Of a stretch of 36,902 bases of DNA, positions 31,752-36,902 are shown in pieces. Each line of letters starts with the position of its first letter. Position 1 is the first letter of the stretch. The notes beneath the pieces are model-generated. The model saw only the letters and a program-made list of their open reading frames with translations. It ran no database searches and was not told the DNA's origin. This stretch comes from Candidatus Wildermuthbacteria bacterium (GTDB lineage: Bacteria; Patescibacteriota; Minisyncoccia; Minisyncoccales; UBA10102): assembly GCA_016181405.1 (NCBI GenBank), contig JACOZJ010000002.1, positions 202,608 to 239,509 of the forward strand, read 5' to 3'. A program made the translations under genes and the position numbers.

Positions 31752-33863
31752 TTACTTGGTGACGTTTTGAGCGTCTTTGAGTGAGAGATTAATTCTCCCG
31801 AGTTCGTCTATCTCAATAACTTTCACAGGAATTGTTTCTCCAAGCTTTACTACATCTTGCACTTTGTTCACACGGTGGGGAGCGAGTTGTGAAATATGTA
31901 CAAGGCCTTCTTGGCCGCCTGGAATTTCAACAAAAGCGCCAAACTCCATAATGCGTTTTACTTTCCCCTGGAAAATCTCGCCAACCTGCACCTCTTTTGT
32001 AAGATTCCGCACGAACTCTACTGCCTTGTTGAGCTGCGTTACGTCTTCGCTGGTTATAAACACCTGTCCGGTTTCTTCAATATCAATCTGTACGTTGTAT
32101 TCGTCGGAAATTCGGTTGATGGTTTTCCCGCCAGGACCGATAAGCAAGCCGATTTTTTCGGGATTAATATAAAATGTGGAAATTTTGGGCGCCCATTGGG
32201 AAAGCTGCGCCCGAGTCTCAGGTAAAACTTTCGCAATTATCTCATCTAAAATGTGAACGCGCGCTTTTTTCGCGCCTGCCAGTGCTTCTTTGAATATGCT
32301 TTCGGAAATACCGTTTACTTTGACGTCCAGCTGAATGGCGCAAATCCCCTGTTTGGTGCCGGCAACCTTAAAGTCCATGTCGCCATGTTTATCTTCCGGA
32401 CCCTGAATATCGGTTAAGAGTTTGTAGCTGCCTTTTTCATCCATCATGAGTCCCATGGAAATACCCGCAACCGGCCGCTTAATGGGTACGCCGGCATCTA
32501 ATAAAGCCAAGGTAGAAGAACAGACTGACGCCATGGATGTGGAGCCGTTTGAAGAAACCACTTCGGTTACGATGCGTATGGTATAGGGAAATTCATCGCT
32601 CGTGGGTATCACGGGGAGGAGTGATTTTTCCGCCAATATCCCGTGACCGATTTCTCTTCTTCCTGGACCGCGCAAGGGCTTTGTTTCTCCCGGAGCGTAC
32701 GGAGGAAAGTTGTAGTGATGCATGAAGCGCTTTTTCCCAATGAATTCCATGCCTTCCATAAGCCGTTGGTCGCCGGGAGCACCCAAGGTTAGTATAGAGA
32801 GGGTGCGCGTTTGGCCTCGTTCGAACATCCCGGAACCGTGAGTTCTGGGGAGAAGGCCGGCTGACCCTGCAAGAGGGCGGAGCTCATTTAATCCTCGGTC
32901 ATCCACGCGCTGGTTTCTTTCCAGAGCCCCCTTATGGACGATACGGTCGGTTTCTTCTTCAAAGAAAAAGCCGGCGCGCTTTTGCGTATTTGCGTCTTCG
33001 TGTTTTTCCCGCACCAGAGCCTCAAATTCTTTTTTGACCGCTTCAACCTGTGCCATCCTCGCTCGTTTATCGCCCTGGAAGAGGGCCTGTTCAAGTTTTG
33101 GCTCCAACCAAATTCTGAATTCTTTCTCTAACTCTGCAAAAGCCGCAGGTTGCTCTTCAGGGAAACTTTTCTGCCTGCCTTCCTCCGCAATAATCTGTTC
33201 TTGGAATTCAACAAGCTGAACAAGGAAGGGTTTAGCGAACGCAAGAGCTTGTTCGTAAACTTCTTCTGTAGCCTCATCGCTCTCTGCCTCAATCATATTG
33301 AACAAAAATTCTTCTCCCCGTTTTACGCCGGCAAGCACAAAATCAAGATCGCTTTCTAAACGTTCTTGGTAGGTGGGGTTGAGGACAAAGTTTCCCTGTA
33401 CCCTCCCTATTCTTACTGCCGCAAGCGGCCCCTTCCATGGAATGTCGGAAAGCGAAAGCGCCAGGGAAGCGCCGAGCAGTCCCGACATGTCGGGATCGTT
33501 TTGCGTGTCCCACGAAAGACAGGTGCAAATTATCTGCACTTCGCGGAGAAAGTTTTTGGGAAAGAGAGGCCGAATGGCGCGGTCTATAAGGCGAGCCGTG
33601 ATAATGGCTTCGTCTGAAGGCCTTCCCTCTCTGCGTATGAATCGTGATCCCAAAATCTTTCCCGCCGCGTAGAACTTTTCCTCATAGTCCACTGTAAGCG
33701 GGAAAAACCCTTGGTTGGAGAGTTCTTCGCGTGCCATTACGGCAGTTACAAGTGTAACGGTTTCCCCTATTCTCACGAGCACATTTCCGTTTGCCTGTTC
33801 GGCCCAATTTGTCAGTTCAAAGCTTACGCTCCTATCTGCAAGTTTGCATGTAAAGTTTTTCAT
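31752..33863 (-). CDS. pnp: polyribonucleotide nucleotidyltransferase
   Basis: Two RNase PH domains, KH (IGLLIGPGGKTINRISDEYNVQIDIEETG), S1 (GEIFQGKVKRIMEFGAFVEIPGGQEGLVHISQLA). Confidence 0.96.
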   Translation of the reverse strand: MKNFTCKLADRSVSFELTNWAEQANGNVLVRIGETVTLVTAVMAREELSNQGFFPLTVDYEEKFYAAGKILGSRFIRREGRPSDEAIITARLIDRAIRPLFPKNFLREVQIICTCLSWDTQNDPDMSGLLGASLALSLSDIPWKGPLAAVRIGRVQGNFVLNPTYQERLESDLDFVLAGVKRGEEFLFNMIEAESDEATEEVYEQALAFAKPFLVQLVEFQEQIIAEEGRQKSFPEEQPAAFAELEKEFRIWLEPKLEQALFQGDKRARMAQVEAVKKEFEALVREKHEDANTQKRAGFFFEEETDRIVHKGALERNQRVDDRGLNELRPLAGSAGLLPRTHGSGMFERGQTRTLSILTLGAPGDQRLMEGMEFIGKKRFMHHYNFPPYAPGETKPLRGPGRREIGHGILAEKSLLPVIPTSDEFPYTIRIVTEVVSSNGSTSMASVCSSTLALLDAGVPIKRPVAGISMGLMMDEKGSYKLLTDIQGPEDKHGDMDFKVAGTKQGICAIQLDVKVNGISESIFKEALAGAKKARVHILDEIIAKVLPETRAQLSQWAPKISTFYINPEKIGLLIGPGGKTINRISDEYNVQIDIEETGQVFITSEDVTQLNKAVEFVRNLTKEVQVGEIFQGKVKRIMEFGAFVEIPGGQEGLVHISQLAPHRVNKVQDVVKLGETIPVKVIEIDELGRINLSLKDAQNVTK

Positions 33864-33943
33864 CCCGTACGAAATTTATTTTGTGAATCGCATCTGTTTA
33901 CCCGAAAGAAATACCCCTATCCTGTGGGGATTTCGTACGGGAT
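33862..33943 (-). repeat. 82-bp inverted-repeat element, copy 2
   Basis: 14-bp arms atcccgtacgaaat (33862-33875) / atttcgtacgggat (33930-33943); same length and terminal motifs as copy 1; 3' arm contains the pnp ATG. Confidence 0.8.
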
Positions 33944-34474
33944 TCATCTCGGCATTCTAAGGGGCCAACGGGATTTTTTTAGAAGGTATTTCCCGTCTTC
34001 TGCCTCAAGGTCAGTGAAGTCGTCTGCAGCCTCTCTAAGCCGCGATGAGGTGGATTTGCCGAACGCCATTACCTCAACTCTTTTTCCATGATTTTTTAGA
34101 TAGTCTACGAGGGGCACGTAATCGCCGTCTCCTGATACGAGTACTACGGCATCAACTGAGTCTGAAGTTTTGATCGCATCTACGGCAATGCCCACATCCC
34201 AATCTGCTTTTTTGAGTCCGCCGTAATACTCCTGGAGGTCTTTTACTCTTGTTTCGATCCCAAGATTGGTGAGCGCGTCAAAGAACGGTTTTTCCTCACC
34301 AGTCTTCGTGCGTACCACATAGGCAAATGCCCGAATAAGTTTTCTACCCGAGACTGCTGTTTTTACGATCTCGCGAAAATTTACGCGGGCTTGATGGAGA
34401 TTCTTGGCAGAGTAGTAGAGATTTTGAACGTCGATGAATACGGTAACCCTTTGATCTTTATTCTTCAAACTCAT
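33944..34474 (-). CDS. NYN domain (LabA/DUF88-like) putative ribonuclease
   Basis: VTVFIDVQNLYYSAKNL, DWDVGIAVDAIKTSDSVDAVVLVSGDGDYVPLVDYLKNHGKRVEVMAF. Confidence 0.88.
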   Translation of the reverse strand: MSLKNKDQRVTVFIDVQNLYYSAKNLHQARVNFREIVKTAVSGRKLIRAFAYVVRTKTGEEKPFFDALTNLGIETRVKDLQEYYGGLKKADWDVGIAVDAIKTSDSVDAVVLVSGDGDYVPLVDYLKNHGKRVEVMAFGKSTSSRLREAADDFTDLEAEDGKYLLKKSRWPLRMPR

Positions 34475-34482
34475 AGAAAAGA

Positions 34483-34755
34483 CTATGCTTTGCTCTTGAG
34501 GCCGATCTTCTTGAGTAAGTTTCTATATCGTTTTTCGTTCTCTTGTTTGAGGTAGCTCAAGAGGGTGCGGCGTTTTGCCACCATGCGCAGCAATCCGCGC
34601 TTGGAATGGAAGTCTTTAACATGTTTCTTCAAGTGCAAGAGAAGTTTAGCGATTTCTTCAGAAAGGAGGGCAACTTGGACTTCGGGCGAGCCAGTATCGT
34701 CCTTGTGCGTCTTAACTTCTTCTATAATCTTTCCTTTTTCTTTTGTGGTCAGCAT
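34483..34755 (-). CDS. rpsO: 30S ribosomal protein uS15
   Basis: MLTTKEKGKIIEEVKTHKDDTGSPEVQVALLSEEIAKLLLHLKKHVKDFHSKRGLLRMVAKRRTLLSYLKQ. Confidence 0.96.
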   Translation of the reverse strand: MLTTKEKGKIIEEVKTHKDDTGSPEVQVALLSEEIAKLLLHLKKHVKDFHSKRGLLRMVAKRRTLLSYLKQENEKRYRNLLKKIGLKSKA

Positions 34756-34763
34756 ATGTCTTG

Positions 34764-34792
34764 AGTATACCTCAAAAACCCTAAATATGCAA
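34764..34792 (-). promoter_or_regulatory. rpsO promoter TTGCAT-17-TATACT
   Basis: Minus-strand -35 at 34792-34787, -10 at 34769-34764, 8 nt before the rpsO ATG. Confidence 0.65.
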
Positions 34793-34806
34793 GTAATAGG
34801 TTGCAA

Positions 34807-34881
34807 TGTGCCCCTGGAAGGAATCGAACCCTCGTGAACGGATTAAGAGTCCGCAGCTTTACCACTAAGCTACAGGGGCAC
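34807..34881 (-). tRNA. tRNA-Lys (CTT)
   Basis: Minus: GTGCCCC acceptor, anticodon loop CTCTTAA, GGTTCGATTCC T-arm, GGGGCAC; no encoded CCA. Confidence 0.92.
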
Positions 34882-34974
34882 GAGTCAAAGTATTGACTCG
34901 TGCGGGCGTTTTAGGAAAATTTGCAATTTTCCGTTAAGTAAGAAACGCCCCGGGATTATACATTGACTAGCATG

Positions 34975-35048
34975 TGCGCCTGCCAGGATTCGAACCCGGA
35001 ACCTCCACGTCCGAAGCGTGGCGCTCTATCCAATTGAGCTACAAGCGC
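34975..35048 (-). tRNA. tRNA-Arg (TCG)
   Basis: Minus: GCGCTTG acceptor, CCACG-CTTCGGA-CGTGG anticodon arm, GGGTTCGAATCC, CAGGCGC. Confidence 0.93.
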
Positions 35049-35078
35049 AATCTGTGCAAATAAATCCTACCACAAAAA

Positions 35079-35107
35079 TTGAAAAATTCAAGGATTTAAG
35101 ATAGATT
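35079..35107 (+). promoter_or_regulatory. cca promoter TTGAAA-17-TAGATT
   Basis: ttgaaa 35079-35084, 17-nt spacer, tagatt 35102-35107, 6 nt before ATG 35114. Confidence 0.6.
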
Positions 35108-35113
35108 AATGCT

Positions 35114-36595
35114 ATGGTTTCAGGAATTCCACGGGAGGTTTTAGAGGTTGTGGGCAAGCTCGAAAAAGCTGGGTTTGAAGCGTATGTGGTGGGCGGGTGC
35201 GTGCGCGATTTGCTGTTAGGCAGAGAGCCTGAAGATTGGGATGTAACCACAAGCGCTAAGCCCGAAGAAATCCAGAAGATCTTTCCCGAAAACTTTTATG
35301 AAAACAAGTTTTTCACTGTAACGGTTCTTACTTCCAGCGAAAACCCTAAGCTCAAGGGAATTGAGGTTACCACGTACCGTTCTGACCACAAATATACGGA
35401 TCGAAGACGGCCAGAAGAGGTGAAGTACGCAAAAACAATCGTTGAAGATTTGTCACGTCGCGATTTCACCGTAAACGCGATCGCCCTTCGACTCGCTCCG
35501 CTCGCTCAGGGTAAACCCTCCAGTCAGGAGATTATAGATCCGTTTGAGGGACAGGCCGATTTGAGCGGAAGGATTATTCGTGCAGTGGGAAATCCCGAAG
35601 AGCGTTTTGCTGAAGACGCGCTGCGTATGATGCGCGCTGCTCGGCTCGCCACGGTTCTGAATTTTACAATCGAAGAGAAAACCAGGAAAGCCATTCAGGA
35701 GAAATCGGTTCTTCTCAAAGAAATTTCAAAAGAGCGCGTGCGGGATGAGTTGGTGAAAATCATTATAGCAGCTCGCGCGCGGGAAGGCATCGAGTTGCTT
35801 TACGAACTCAAGCTTTTACAGTATAGTATGCCAGAACTCGAGGAGGGCTATGGAGTGCAGCAAAACAAGCACCACAAATATACGGTTTGGGAACATAATT
35901 TGTTCTCGCTCGAGTACGCCGCCAAGCAAGAATGGAATTTTGCCGTGCGTGTAGCCGCGCTTTTGCATGATGTGGCGAAACCCCGGGTTAAAGAGGGAGA
36001 GGGGTCAGACTCCACTTTTTACAATCATGAAGTCGTGGGTGCCAGTATGGCAAGACAGATTCTCACGCGCCTGAAGTTCTCGGGCAAAGATATTGAGAAA
36101 ATTACCAAACTCATCCGCTATCATATGTTTTACTACAATGTGGATGAGGTGACCGAATCTTCGGTACGCCGTTTGGTTCGAAAGATAGGCGCAGAGAATA
36201 TCGAAAACTTGCTCCAACTGCGTATGGCAGATCGCATTGGCTCGGGTGTTCCTAAGGCACAGCCCTATAAGCTTAGGCATTGGCAGTATATGATAGAAAG
36301 GGTTTCCCGAGATCCCCTTTCGGTAACGATGCTTACCATCAAGGGCGACGATATTCTGAAATTGCTTGGTGTATCTCCGGGTCCAAGGGTCGGATGGTTT
36401 CTTCACATTCTTTTTGGCGAAGTGTTGGATGATCCTAAGAAAAACGATAAGGCGTATTTGGAAAGCCGTCTCAAGGAACTGCATAAACTTCCAGATGACG
36501 AACTGCAGAACTTTGCGAAAAAAGCAAAAGAAGAAATGGAGCGCGTGGAAGCTGCGGCAGATGAAAGCGTTAAACAAAAATATTTCGTGAAATAA
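35114..36595 (+). CDS. cca: CCA tRNA nucleotidyltransferase with HD domain
   Basis: GFEAYVVGGCVRDLLLGREPEDWDVTTSA, RRDFTVNAIAL, AEDALRMMRAARLA, HD motif VAALLHDVAKP. Confidence 0.93.
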   Translation: MVSGIPREVLEVVGKLEKAGFEAYVVGGCVRDLLLGREPEDWDVTTSAKPEEIQKIFPENFYENKFFTVTVLTSSENPKLKGIEVTTYRSDHKYTDRRRPEEVKYAKTIVEDLSRRDFTVNAIALRLAPLAQGKPSSQEIIDPFEGQADLSGRIIRAVGNPEERFAEDALRMMRAARLATVLNFTIEEKTRKAIQEKSVLLKEISKERVRDELVKIIIAARAREGIELLYELKLLQYSMPELEEGYGVQQNKHHKYTVWEHNLFSLEYAAKQEWNFAVRVAALLHDVAKPRVKEGEGSDSTFYNHEVVGASMARQILTRLKFSGKDIEKITKLIRYHMFYYNVDEVTESSVRRLVRKIGAENIENLLQLRMADRIGSGVPKAQPYKLRHWQYMIERVSRDPLSVTMLTIKGDDILKLLGVSPGPRVGWFLHILFGEVLDDPKKNDKAYLESRLKELHKLPDDELQNFAKKAKEEMERVEAAADESVKQKYFVK

Positions 36596-36619
36596 CAGTA
36601 ATTTTCAAAAGAAGGGGAA

Positions 36620-36690
36620 CGGGGTGTAGTATACCGGCAGTACGCACGCTTCGGGTGCGTGAAGACGGAGTTCAATTCTCCGCACCCCGA
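36620..36690 (+). tRNA. tRNA-Pro (CGG)
   Basis: CGGGGTG acceptor, CACGC-TTCGGGT-GCGTG anticodon arm (CGG with G37), CGGAG-TTCAATT-CTCCG, CACCCCG; no encoded CCA. Confidence 0.88.
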
Positions 36691-36735
36691 CAGAGAGGAT
36701 GAGCGAGGATTCGCCAGCTGGAGGAGACGAATGAC

Positions 36736-36806
36736 GGGCCTATAGTAAAGTGGTATTACGCGGCATTCGCATTGCCGAGGCGGGAGTTCGATTCTCCCTA
36801 GGTCCA
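36736..36806 (+). tRNA. tRNA-Ala (CGC)
   Basis: GGGCCTA/TAGGTCC acceptor with G3:U70, CGGCA-TTCGCAT-TGCCG anticodon arm, GGGAG-TTCGATT-CTCCC. Confidence 0.92.
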
Positions 36807-36902
36807 CAATTCCGAATTTGAAGAAAGATTGACCTCGCCCGCGCCAAAGGCGCGGGTTCGGACTGGTATTTTCGCCAAGTCCCGCCAAGGCATTTTGAAT
36901 TC

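Noticed and set aside
1-36902. CRISPR array, rRNA, transposase, integrase or intein
   Set aside because: No direct-repeat/spacer periodicity, no rRNA sequence, and no transposase, integrase or splicing motifs seen in any ORF.

Overview
The window reads as a chromosomal segment from a reduced-genome bacterium, most like Patescibacteria/CPR (Parcubacteria-like). That assignment is inferred from gene content and style, with no database search. Housekeeping genes: polA (partial), tsaE, a GspE/PilB ATPase, ruvB-yebC-ruvC, tyrS, a class A PBP, dnaN-dnaA with a probable oriC, rpmH-rnpA-yidC-khpB, rsmA, a LysM/M23 peptidase, a DksA/TraR zinc-finger protein, a membrane-anchored GH3 protein, rpsO-NYN-pnp, cca, and four tRNAs (Lys, Arg, Pro, Ala). 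Between ~14.4 and 26.7 kb lies a type IV secretion-like locus (VirB4, TraC-like, PrgI, VirB6/TrbL-like, two VirB2-like proteins). It is interrupted by Shine-Dalgarno-led cassettes encoding single-TM surface proteins. Best leads: (1) two homologous 82-bp inverted-repeat elements of equal length, each following an upstream stop codon and ending in ACGGGATGAAAA at the start region of rnpA and pnp; (2) a VirB2-like protein with a C-terminal beta/gamma-crystallin-like domain; (3) paralogous TM + NTF2-like (VirB8/TcpC-like) proteins sharing a nearly identical block; (4) many promoters whose -10 box ends 6-8 nt before the start codon, implying widespread leaderless mRNAs, against a separate SD-led gene set; (5) in-frame short repeat insertions in housekeeping genes; (6) a consensus promoter in front of an unlisted 59-aa acidic ORF. 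All functional calls come from motif recognition by eye.
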